Shown here: positions 48,723 to 56,702 of the stretch, in pieces
How the letters are laid out: the number at the start of each line of letters is the position of its first letter
Position numbering within the stretch: the first letter of the stretch is position 1
Position numbers and translations under genes: made by a program
NCBI RefSeq assembly: GCF_003345295.1
Contig: NZ_CP031055.1
Location: forward strand, 496,001 to 560,000
Direction of reading: 5' to 3'
From: Vibrio splendidus
GTDB taxonomy: Bacteria > Pseudomonadota > Gammaproteobacteria > Enterobacterales > Vibrionaceae
Length of the DNA: 64,000 nt
Notes under the pieces: generated by a model
The model's input: only the letters and a program-made list of their open reading frames with translations
What the model was told of the DNA's origin: nothing
Database searches by the model: none

Positions 48723-50541
48723 GGTGCTTGCTCAATGTCCAAAAATTAAAAAAGTTGTACCACTGAAGCGGTGCTTTCAGTGTGTAGTGCTCAAGTCGAT
48801 TTGCGTATTTTTGCACGACTTGCTGTAAAGATTGTTCGCGAGTCTTTCTGGGTAGTTCTATTTTGTCGCTAAAATGCTCGAAATAGACATTAAAATGCGG
48901 CTTAGATTGTGAGTCATCACGTAGCCCAAATAATAGAAATACTGGCGCTTTGAGAACAGAGGCTAACATAAATGGCCCTTGAGGGAAGGGCGCTTCCTTA
49001 CCCAAAAACTCAGCCCATACTGAACGGCTCTCTTTGCTGGTGGAGGTTCTATCGCCAACAATCACAATCCACTCACCTTGTTCCAGTTTCTGTTGCAACA
49101 AGATAGCAGTATCAGGCCCCATTGAAGTTACCTGAATCAGGTTTAAATCAGACTGCGGGTTGACCGCTTTCATCACCGAATTAAAACGCTCAGCGTGCTC
49201 GGTAAAAACCAATGCATTGATTTTGATGTTCGAGTGTCTGCGACCCAAAGCTCGACACAGTTCGATGTTGCCAAGATGAGAACCTAGGATTAGCACACCT
49301 TGCTTATTTGCCACCATGCTCTCAAATTGTTCTTGACCATGAATGCTCAGGTTATCGACCGAAAAATCCCCTTTCCATGCAGCCAACTTGTCTAGCATGG
49401 TATGGCCAAACGAGAGCAAATGGTTATAACTGGTTAATTCAGCGGGTAACTCAATATTCTGTTGTTCAGCGTATGCCTTAAGCTGAAATAGGTACTGTTC
49501 TGAGGCGTTTCGTGCACGTTTGCCCGTTAGGTGGTAGTAACGCATCACGCCGCGTAAAATCAGATTAAATACGCCTCGGCCTAACAAGGTATAAACGGCC
49601 AATAACAGTTTGATTCCCAGCACAGTGCCGCGTTCTTGAGTACGCGACCAGTGGGGTTGTTCTGGACCTATTTGTTCGGAATTTACTTGTCTTGAATCTG
49701 CCGAGGAACCTTGGCTATTTTCAGCTGGCAAACTCTTAGCTGCAGATAAACTCTCGGCGGAATCTGATTTGAAATGACGAGCAATCAATTTTGGTGCTCT
49801 CGGCAGCATGCCGAAGAACAGTCTTGTGTGCATCCAACTGATTTTTACGTTGTCCCACAGTGCATCGAAATGAGAGATACCATTTTCTGGGTAGATAACA
49901 CGCGTTTCAACGAAGTCAATGTCGCAGCCTTCCCAATACAGGCGAACCAGAATCTCGATATCAAAGTCCATTCTCGAACCGACATCATATTTATTCAGTA
50001 CGGTTTGCGTCTTATCGATTGGATACGCTCTGAAGCCACACATGCTGTCTTTAATCGAGAGAGATAGGGTTTCTATCCATACCCAGATATGTGTCGCGTA
50101 GCGTCCGTAGAGCCTTGCCTTAGGCACGCTCTCGTCATAGACAGGCTGACCAGAGATAAGGTGCCGGGGCTTAGTTTGTGAAGCTTGGATTAATGTGGGT
50201 AGGGCGTCTAGGTCATGTTGCCCATCAGCATCAATCTGAATGGCATGACTAAAGCCGAGCTCTTGCGCTCGCTTAATGCCCGCTTTTACCGCGCCGCCTT
50301 TGCCTTGGTTGTGATCAAGTGTTACCAAAGTCACGCTTGGGCTATCGGCAAGTGGAGTCAGAAACTGTTTGGTCGCGAGTTCACTGCCATCATCAACAAT
50401 AATGATAGGAAGTTTGAAATTAAGAAGTGATGAGACCACAGTTGGCATGGTTGCACCGTGGTTAAAGCACGGAATTAGGAAGCAAGCCTTGTAGTTGCTT
50501 TCTTCAAGTGCGTGTTGAGAAACAGCCTCAGCGCTATTCAC
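48700..50541 (-). CDS. Glycosyltransferase 2 / lipid acyltransferase fusion (ApeJ position)
   Basis: A 613-residue two-domain protein. Residues ~1-250 are a GT2 domain: FLIPCFNHGATMPTVVSSL, IIIVDDGSE, AIQIDADGQHDLDALPTL. A Ser/Gln-rich linker follows. Residues ~300-600 are an LpxL/HtrB-like acyltransferase, with VLILGSHLGNIELCRALGRR (the LPLAT H-x-G-N-x-E variant) and VIVGDRTSTSKESR. The fusion is typical of APE clusters and may attach the polyene to a lipid-sugar anchor; that is inference. Confidence 0.88.
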   Translation of the reverse strand: MNSAEAVSQHALEESNYKACFLIPCFNHGATMPTVVSSLLNFKLPIIIVDDGSELATKQFLTPLADSPSVTLVTLDHNQGKGGAVKAGIKRAQELGFSHAIQIDADGQHDLDALPTLIQASQTKPRHLISGQPVYDESVPKARLYGRYATHIWVWIETLSLSIKDSMCGFRAYPIDKTQTVLNKYDVGSRMDFDIEILVRLYWEGCDIDFVETRVIYPENGISHFDALWDNVKISWMHTRLFFGMLPRAPKLIARHFKSDSAESLSAAKSLPAENSQGSSADSRQVNSEQIGPEQPHWSRTQERGTVLGIKLLLAVYTLLGRGVFNLILRGVMRYYHLTGKRARNASEQYLFQLKAYAEQQNIELPAELTSYNHLLSFGHTMLDKLAAWKGDFSVDNLSIHGQEQFESMVANKQGVLILGSHLGNIELCRALGRRHSNIKINALVFTEHAERFNSVMKAVNPQSDLNLIQVTSMGPDTAILLQQKLEQGEWIVIVGDRTSTSKESRSVWAEFLGKEAPFPQGPFMLASVLKAPVFLLFGLRDDSQSKPHFNVYFEHFSDKIELPRKTREQSLQQVVQKYANRLEHYTLKAPLQWYNFFNFWTLSKHHDEKESK

Positions 50542-50896
50542 TTTTCTCTCCCAGCTTCATTTTGCCTGAAGAGTGAATCTGTTCGCCGTTGTTTGAGGTG
50601 TAACTAAAGCTAAGTTTGTCTTTGTCAGCGTCCCACTTGAGTGACAACTGTATGGTCGAGTCTGGCAGGATCGGTTCTTGGAATTTGATGACTTCCATGC
50701 CTTTAAAAAAACCAGGGACACTCAGTTCTTGGACTGCGTAGTGAAGTGCCCAATCAATCTGTGTAACACCAGGAAGAATAGGAAAGCTCTTGAAGTGCCC
50801 CTTAAAATCGGTGATGTCTCCAGTAATATGGAGTGTCAGGGTCGATTCTTTCTCTGCAGTGTCAACAGCAATGACGTTTGGTTTTCTCTTATCCAT
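50534..50896 (-). CDS. apeI: APE dehydratase (ApeI type)
   Basis: A 120-residue FabZ-like hotdog protein. The motif FKGHFKSFPILPGVTQIDWA carries the catalytic-region histidine, and the family Glu position reads Asp. It is the second dehydratase of the cluster. It overlaps the glycosyltransferase-acyltransferase gene by 8 bases. Confidence 0.85.
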   Translation of the reverse strand: MDKRKPNVIAVDTAEKESTLTLHITGDITDFKGHFKSFPILPGVTQIDWALHYAVQELSVPGFFKGMEVIKFQEPILPDSTIQLSLKWDADKDKLSFSYTSNNGEQIHSSGKMKLGEKSE

Positions 50897-50985
50897 AGCG
50901 TGTGCTTAGAATCCTTGGGCTGAAAATGGGTGTTCTGACAAAAATATAAAAAGATAACCTCAGTGTAAAATACGATCAGCGGTTT

Positions 50986-51070
50986 CTATGATTTTACGAG
51001 CTGTTCGATATGAGAGGTTAGTCGCTTACCTTGGCTGTTGAGTGGAATCTCATCAACAATGCGATATTTT
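50986..51070 (-). other. Out-of-frame C-terminal tail of apeH
   Basis: If one A of the AAAA run (51067-51070, minus strand) is skipped, the frame continues as KKYRIVDEIPLNSQGKRLTS and ends with a stop at 50986-50988. This is the normal end of an acyl-AMP ligase, with the A10 lysine in NSQGKRL. In the sequence as given, apeH stops at 51053 and this tail is not translated with it. Confidence 0.8.
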
Positions 51071-52369
51071 CTTGGGATAGCGATCGGTTTCTAACCATTT
51101 TCTAAGTTCTGAACGCAGCATCAACCAGAACTTACCTTTACTCATGGTGGTGAGAGTCGCTTGGCCATCCTCTGATAATACCAAAACCGACGCCAAGATT
51201 AAGCGCTCCGGTTCTTCAAATGGAATGACGACACATTCGCTTATCCAAGGCAGTTGCTCAAGTCGCTTTTCGACTTCAACCAGTGATACTCGCTTTTCTT
51301 CTATCTTGATCACTCGGTCGGTTCGGCCTTTCAATATAAACTGATTCTCCGAGACCATTTCGCACTCGTCTGCGGTTTGATACCAGTTATTGTTATCGAT
51401 GTAGGGCGACAATAACTTAATGCAATTCTCACTGTTGAGACTTGCCTCAATACAGTCAAAAAGTTGCCAAGGCGTTTGAGCGCTCTTTTGTTGGCGAAAT
51501 GCGATGCCACCAGTTTCTGTGCTGCCAAAAACCTCGATAGGTAAATGACCAAGCAGATTCTGTGATTGATGAGCCGATTCAGTGGGTAACGGGCCACCTG
51601 AAGAGAACACACCAGCAAGCTGCGTGGTATTGGTCTCATGCTTTAATCGTTTGAGTAGAGCTGGGCTGCTGATCAGCACGCAGTTTTTGTTAGCGTGAGA
51701 AAGGATCTGCTCAGGGTACTCAAGGTTGTTTCGAGCAAATGGAACACCAGAACAGAGTGGCCATAAGATTCTAAACAGCAAACCATAGATATGTTGATGT
51801 GAAACCGTACTGTGAACTCGATTACCCTTGAGTAATTTGTCCCAGTTCTTATCTAGCTGAGCAGTTTCTATATCTAGATGTTCTAGTGTTTTATTGATTG
51901 CCTTCGGTGTACCGCTTGAACCTGAAGTAAATAGGGTCAATTGGATTGCTGCTAACTCAATGGTGGGAAGATTATCGGTTAGAGGCTCGCGTGTTTCGGT
52001 GTCTAATAAGGTTTGGATATTGCGAACTTCACTTACTTCCACTGCACCAATCGCATCATCGACTAACAGACAGTCAAAATGTTCATTAAGCTCGGCAAGC
52101 GCACAAGGTTGATAGTTACCTGGCAAAATGATGTGTTTTTTGCTGACAGCACATGCCAAAAAGGCCACCGAAAAGAGGTAGCTGTCTTGGGTACAAATCG
52201 CGATTCGTTGAAAAGAGGATGAAGATAAAAGGTGTACGAGTCGAGATAAGTCGTCGTTAAATGTTTGCCACGTAATCTCGCTATTGTCGTCAAAGCAGAC
52301 GATAGAATCAGACGATCTGTTCTGGCTGAGAAGTTCAGACAAGGAAGTGTAAGAGACGGTTTGGGTCAT
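51053..52369 (-). CDS. apeH: APE acyl-AMP ligase (ApeH type), apparently frameshifted at its end
   Basis: Adenylate-forming ligase that activates the aryl acid and loads it on an ACP. The 438 residues as read include the ATP loop TLFTSGSSGTPKAINKT, the motif EVFGSTETGGIAFR and the hinge FILKGRTDRVIKIEEKRVSL. It then ends abnormally, RYPKKISHC, because of an AAAA run at 51067-51070. One base fewer would extend it by about 26 residues with the conserved lysine motif. As given, the enzyme lacks its adenylation lysine and should be impaired. This could be a true mutation or a sequencing indel. Confidence 0.88.
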   Translation of the reverse strand: MTQTVSYTSLSELLSQNRSSDSIVCFDDNSEITWQTFNDDLSRLVHLLSSSSFQRIAICTQDSYLFSVAFLACAVSKKHIILPGNYQPCALAELNEHFDCLLVDDAIGAVEVSEVRNIQTLLDTETREPLTDNLPTIELAAIQLTLFTSGSSGTPKAINKTLEHLDIETAQLDKNWDKLLKGNRVHSTVSHQHIYGLLFRILWPLCSGVPFARNNLEYPEQILSHANKNCVLISSPALLKRLKHETNTTQLAGVFSSGGPLPTESAHQSQNLLGHLPIEVFGSTETGGIAFRQQKSAQTPWQLFDCIEASLNSENCIKLLSPYIDNNNWYQTADECEMVSENQFILKGRTDRVIKIEEKRVSLVEVEKRLEQLPWISECVVIPFEEPERLILASVLVLSEDGQATLTTMSKGKFWLMLRSELRKWLETDRYPKKISHC

Positions 52370-52375
52370 AACAAT

Positions 52376-52933
52376 TTAACTCTGACGAATGCGCTGTCTT
52401 ACTACCCACTCTCCTGCAAAAAGTAACCCGGCGAATAAATAGCTGAGTAAGCCATTGTATAGGGTCCAGATTTCAAGAGGTTGGAAGCAGGTGTAAAGAG
52501 CGATAGAGCCATTGATAACAAAGAACAGGCACCAAACTTTGGTGACTTTTCGTGTGTAATCAACGCCACTTTGCGGAAGTTCAGGCTCTTGGAGACGAGC
52601 AAGACGCTCGATAATTGTTTGAGGTTGCCATAGGCTTGAAGCGAATACAGCCAACATACAAACATTAACGATGACGGGATAATAGGTTAACCAGCCATGC
52701 TGCTTGAAGGTTAATCCTAGTGCCAGCAGAACAATTCCGGCACTTCCACTGATCCAAGCTAGGTGTTTTAGCTCTTTGATTTTAGCCTGACCGCCGGTGA
52801 AAATACGGACAGCAAAGATAGCGGCTAAGACGATACCAACGGTTTGTAGGCCAAACTTGTTGAGTCCAAAGTAAACCGCTATTGGATAAGTGAAAAGTAT
52901 GATTGCCGACAGTAAAGTCAGCAGAGGACGCAT
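52376..52933 (-). CDS. Inner-membrane protein of the APE cluster (ApeG position)
   Basis: A 185-residue protein with about six hydrophobic helices (LLTLLSAIILFTYPIAVYFG, TVGIVLAAIFAVRIFTGG and so on), COG4648-like. The function is unknown. It sits between the ligase and the ACP genes in the conserved place, and it overlaps the ACP gene by one base. Confidence 0.82.
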   Translation of the reverse strand: MRPLLTLLSAIILFTYPIAVYFGLNKFGLQTVGIVLAAIFAVRIFTGGQAKIKELKHLAWISGSAGIVLLALGLTFKQHGWLTYYPVIVNVCMLAVFASSLWQPQTIIERLARLQEPELPQSGVDYTRKVTKVWCLFFVINGSIALYTCFQPLEIWTLYNGLLSYLFAGLLFAGEWVVRQRIRQS

Positions 52934-53190
52934 TATGCGTCCTTCAATAGTTCAGCCACAGACTCCACAACGTCATTAACGGTGCGTACTGCTTTGAACT
53001 CTTCAGGTTTGATCTTCTTACCTGTGACGTTCTGTAAGTGAACGACCAAATCAACGGCATCAATGCTGTCTAAGTCTAGATCGAGATAAAGGTGTGCTTC
53101 AGGCGTGATATCTTCAGCATCAAGCTCAAACAGCTCAATAAGCGCATCTTTAACCTGGTTGTATACTTCTTGTTGGTTAGCTTGTGTCAT
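52933..53190 (-). CDS. apeF: Acyl carrier protein (ApeF type)
   Basis: An 85-residue ACP. The phosphopantetheine serine is in LDLDSIDAVDLVVHL. It is the second of two tandem ACPs. One would carry the aryl starter and the other malonyl extenders, but which does which cannot be read from sequence. Confidence 0.93.
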   Translation of the reverse strand: MTQANQQEVYNQVKDALIELFELDAEDITPEAHLYLDLDLDSIDAVDLVVHLQNVTGKKIKPEEFKAVRTVNDVVESVAELLKDA

Positions 53191-53200
53191 AAAGATCTGT

Positions 53201-53461
53201 CTAGTTGTTCGTTTGAGAAGAGATGTAATTCGCTAGATTTTCAACCGACGAGAAGTGCTGTCGAGTGTTTGAATCATCGGCATCGATAACAATGTTGTAC
53301 TTTTTCTTGATAGCAAGGCCAAGCTCAAGTGCATCAATAGAATCTAGTCCCAGTCCATCACCAAATAGTGGAGCTTCTGTTTCAATTTCATCAATGCTCA
53401 TGTCTTCAAGGTTCAATGCGTCGATGATCAGTTGTTTCAGTTCGTTGTGTAATGTTTCCAC
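53201..53461 (-). CDS. apeE: Acyl carrier protein (ApeE type)
   Basis: An 86-residue ACP with the modification serine in LGLDSIDALELGLAI. It is 10 bases upstream of the other ACP and is clearly a different sequence, not a recent duplicate. Confidence 0.93.
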   Translation of the reverse strand: METLHNELKQLIIDALNLEDMSIDEIETEAPLFGDGLGLDSIDALELGLAIKKKYNIVIDADDSNTRQHFSSVENLANYISSQTNN

Positions 53462-53565
53462 TTTGGCCTACTTAATGCTTTATCTAAATGCTGCTTTAAG
53501 GGGGCGATTCTACATTATGCGATGTATTTTCGAAATGCTGATATCGCCTGTTGTTTATTGATTTA

Positions 53566-54336
53566 CTAAATGTTTTCTTCGGAAGGGAAAATAGTATGTG
53601 CAAGATGATGATTAAGGCGTCTTGCTGCCGAAGTTAAGTTATTTGCATTCTCAATAAATGGTGCGACTTCTATTTTACCTTTCACCGCGATATGAAAAAA
53701 GGGTTTCGTAGCAGGAACTTGATACCATTTTTTCTCTTTCGTTAAGAATGTCGGAGAAACCGTAATATGAATCACGCGTAAATCGGTTTGTGTTCGAGTC
53801 GCAATTTGTGCCGCACCACGTTGTAAGGATGGTTCAATTCCCGGCGTTGTGCGAGTGCCTTCTGGAAAAACCAGCAGGACATTGCCACGTGAAAAGCGTT
53901 CTTCACAACGTTCTAAAAGATCGTCAGGTGCTTGATTGGGTATGTAACCCGCCGCTTTAACAATCCTCTTCATAAACGGGTTTTCCCAAATGGCCGCTTT
54001 GACGAGGCAATCACATTGAGGAAGTTGAGAGGCGATCAGCACATAGTCGATTAAGCTCGGATGGTTGGCAACGATGATGCAGTTGCGATCTTCGCGTAGC
54101 AGTTCGGCGCCATCAATTCTGTAATCAATTGCGCCTGTGAATTTCATGATTTGGCAAAAAGCATTGAATGAGAAACGAATCAGTCGCTGAACTTTGAGCT
54201 CTCTTTCATTGGTATTGGGTGTCGTTATTGCAATAGAAGGTAAGATTAAGAAGCTTAATACTAAGCCTCCCAGCCCAAAGGTGGTAAAGCAGAATCCTGT
54301 CGCAAACACTCGCCAATATTGCGCTAACTTGCTCAT
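53566..54336 (-). CDS. 1-acylglycerol-3-phosphate-type acyltransferase (ApeD position)
   Basis: A 256-residue PlsC-like acyltransferase with an N-terminal hydrophobic segment. H-x4-D is in VANHPSLIDYVLIAS, and the second motif is LLVFPEGTRTTPG. It may transfer the polyene acyl chain to a glycerol or lipid anchor, by inference. It overlaps apeC by 4 bases. Confidence 0.87.
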   Translation of the reverse strand: MSKLAQYWRVFATGFCFTTFGLGGLVLSFLILPSIAITTPNTNERELKVQRLIRFSFNAFCQIMKFTGAIDYRIDGAELLREDRNCIIVANHPSLIDYVLIASQLPQCDCLVKAAIWENPFMKRIVKAAGYIPNQAPDDLLERCEERFSRGNVLLVFPEGTRTTPGIEPSLQRGAAQIATRTQTDLRVIHITVSPTFLTKEKKWYQVPATKPFFHIAVKGKIEVAPFIENANNLTSAARRLNHHLAHTIFPSEENI

Positions 54337-55112
54337 TGCTGTGTTCCTGTCTTGGCGTTATTTATCCACGACCAAGTTTGGTGTTTACCTACAATTGTCC
54401 AACGTTGTGTATTCTGAAGAATGTTCTGCAATGTTTGCAGGCCTTGTGGTAAATCAGCCGTTGACCTGTCGCTAGCTATGGGGCTACTAGCTATTGAGCT
54501 GCTAGTGGCTGTTCTCGAAATTGAGTATTCATTGCCTGCTGTGATCACTAAACCCAGAGCATAGTCGGCATAGTGTTGTGTTTCGTATTCTTGGTAAAGC
54601 TCAGGCAAAGGTTGGTCGAAATCAATGACGAGTACACGATGCGATGGGTATTGGTGAAGATAAAGGTAAGCTTCAATCAGGGCGTTATGAAAGGTGTCTT
54701 GCCCCGCAGCGATTGAGGTCAGTGGAATCGGTGCTTTCGCGGCAATGGTGGTTAGGCCCGCTGCGGTATTATGTACCGACTGCGAGAACGCCATTGGAGA
54801 GGCATCGTCACCTTCGAGTATCGACTGAATCAATGTGGCGGTTCGGTGTAGCTCACCATGTCGGCTGGCAAAAACCAGATAGTCAATCGAGGTGTCTTTT
54901 AATAGCGTTAACGCGGTTTGGACGGCAAGCTTACTTTGCAGGCTCATGCGGCGGCGCATCATCGGCGGGATAGCTTTAAATTCAGTTGAGCCATCTTGTG
55001 GCCAATCTAAATTCTTGCTCCATGTTTGCCATTCGGCATCAGAATTGAGCCCCGCAGAATTTGCAGACCATTTCTCAATATTAAACGACATTAATTGGGA
55101 TTGATTTGACAT
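54333..55112 (-). CDS. apeC: Ketosynthase-like chain-length factor (ApeC type)
   Basis: A 259-residue half-length ketosynthase relative. At the place of the catalytic Cys it reads AFSQSVHNTAAGLTTIA, with no Cys, as expected for a chain-length factor. In known systems it pairs with ApeO to fix polyene length. It is the first gene of the leftward operon, 72 bases from the divergent lipoprotein gene. Confidence 0.87.
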   Translation of the reverse strand: MSNQSQLMSFNIEKWSANSAGLNSDAEWQTWSKNLDWPQDGSTEFKAIPPMMRRRMSLQSKLAVQTALTLLKDTSIDYLVFASRHGELHRTATLIQSILEGDDASPMAFSQSVHNTAAGLTTIAAKAPIPLTSIAAGQDTFHNALIEAYLYLHQYPSHRVLVIDFDQPLPELYQEYETQHYADYALGLVITAGNEYSISRTATSSSIASSPIASDRSTADLPQGLQTLQNILQNTQRWTIVGKHQTWSWINNAKTGTQQ

Positions 55113-55184
55113 AGAGTATTGATTTGCTTTGGGTCTAACTAAATACTACGCGTGCTTATAAATAAACACAGATAAGGAATTTAA

Positions 55185-55574
55185 ATGAAATTACTAAAAA
55201 TAGCCGTTTCAATGTTATTCATATTCGTTCTTGCAGGGTGTGGACGTGTCCAACCTGTAATGAATGTTGAGGATACTCCAGTTGCACTTAATCTTCAAAG
55301 CAAACAGGTGAAATCAGCTATTTATGAGTCGGCTGAGAATCGAGGCTGGTTGGTTTCAGAAATAAAACCTGGCTTGATCCGTGCGGAACTGTATGTTCGT
55401 TCACACCATGCGGTGGTTGAAATTCCTTATAGTGACAAGTTTTACTCTATTCTTTACGTTGAATCAGAGAATTTGAAGTATGACGATGGTGAAATACATC
55501 GTAATTACAACCGTTGGGTTAATAACTTAAACGTTGATATTAAACGTAAGCTTGCACAAATGGCAGCTGAGTAA
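55185..55574 (+). CDS. Small lipoprotein of the APE cluster (ApeA position)
   Basis: A 129-residue lipoprotein; the lipobox VLAGC is at residue 19. The mature part is small and mixed (GWLVSEIKPGLIRAELYVRS). AAGGAATTTAA precedes the ATG. It is the first gene of the rightward operon. The function is unknown. Confidence 0.8.
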   Translation: MKLLKIAVSMLFIFVLAGCGRVQPVMNVEDTPVALNLQSKQVKSAIYESAENRGWLVSEIKPGLIRAELYVRSHHAVVEIPYSDKFYSILYVESENLKYDDGEIHRNYNRWVNNLNVDIKRKLAQMAAE

Positions 55575-55603
55575 CCCTCTATTATTTTAAAGTTAGGTTT
55601 TTC

Positions 55604-56677
55604 GTGTCGGAATATAAATTAGATCCATTCAATGCATTAGAAGCAAAAACAGAAGCGCAAAAGTTGTCTTTCGCTCCAATTGTTTTTCACACTGCTCGTA
55701 CACTTCGTGATTTAGGTATCTTGAAAGCGTTAGATGACGCGGGTAATGATGGTTTACCTGCAGAGACTCTTTCGGAAATAACGGGCGTATCTGAGTACGG
55801 CGTAAAAGTTCTGCTTGATATGGCGTTAAGTGCTCATATTGTTACTTGGGACAAACCTAACTATAAAATGGCCAACCTTGGTTTTTACCTTCTGCACGAT
55901 GGTATGACCAACGCAAACATGGATTTCACAGCCGATGTTTGTTACGCCGCGATGATGCATCTAACTGAAGCAATTGAAGAAGGTACACCTGCGGGTTTGA
56001 AAGAGCTGGGTGGCTGGGAAACTATTTACCAAGGCTTGTCTCAATTGCCAGAAAAAGCAAAAGAGAGCTGGTTCAAGTTTGATCACTTCTATTCAGATCG
56101 TTCTTTCCCTATTTTGCTTGAGAAAGTCTTCAGTAAGAAACCTAAATCGCTGGTGGATATTGGCGGTAACACCGGTAAGTGGGCGATGCAGTGCTGCAAC
56201 CATGATGCTGACGTTGAGGTCACGATTGTTGATTTGCCACAGCAACTAGAAATGGCAATGGCAAACGCGACACAACATGGCCATCGAGACCGAGTGACTC
56301 CATTCCCAGCCAACATGCTCGACAAACAGCAAGCCCTGCCAACGGGTGCCGATGTGTGGTGGATGAGCCAGTTCCTTGATTGCTTCTCGCCAATGGAGAT
56401 TCTGAGCATATTAAAGCGTGTTCGCTCTCATATGTCAGAAGAGGCGACGGTCTATATCCTTGAACTGTTTTGGGATGCACAGAAATACGATGCGGCTTCT
56501 TATAGCTTAAACGCGACCTCTCTTTACTTCACTTGCTTGGCCAATGGCAACAGCCGCTTTTACCGCAGTGAAGATTTCCTAGAGATCGTTGAAGAAGCTG
56601 GCTTTGAAGTGGTGACCCGTACCGACGATATCGGCCTTGGTCATACGCTTCTTGAATTGAAAGCTGGCGCGCAATAA
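55604..56677 (+). CDS. SAM-dependent methyltransferase of the APE cluster (ApeB position)
   Basis: A 357-residue protein built like plant/bacterial O-methyltransferases. It has a helical winged dimerisation domain (residues 1-110, FAPIVFHTARTLRDLGILKA) and a SAM fold with LVDIGGNTGKWAMQCC near residue 187. Aryl polyenes carry ring methyl groups, so it may methylate the ring or its phenol. The start is GTG; no ATG with a ribosome site is near. It lies 29 bases after the lipoprotein gene. Confidence 0.83.
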   Translation: MSEYKLDPFNALEAKTEAQKLSFAPIVFHTARTLRDLGILKALDDAGNDGLPAETLSEITGVSEYGVKVLLDMALSAHIVTWDKPNYKMANLGFYLLHDGMTNANMDFTADVCYAAMMHLTEAIEEGTPAGLKELGGWETIYQGLSQLPEKAKESWFKFDHFYSDRSFPILLEKVFSKKPKSLVDIGGNTGKWAMQCCNHDADVEVTIVDLPQQLEMAMANATQHGHRDRVTPFPANMLDKQQALPTGADVWWMSQFLDCFSPMEILSILKRVRSHMSEEATVYILELFWDAQKYDAASYSLNATSLYFTCLANGNSRFYRSEDFLEIVEEAGFEVVTRTDDIGLGHTLLELKAGAQ

Positions 56678-56702
56678 AAAATAATAAACATGGCTTAAAT
56701 TA

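Noticed and set aside
51053..51080. Programmed frameshifting in apeH as the default reading
   Set aside because: The run is only four A, and no clear +1 slippery site, shift-prone stop or stimulator was seen. A mutation or sequence error is simpler.
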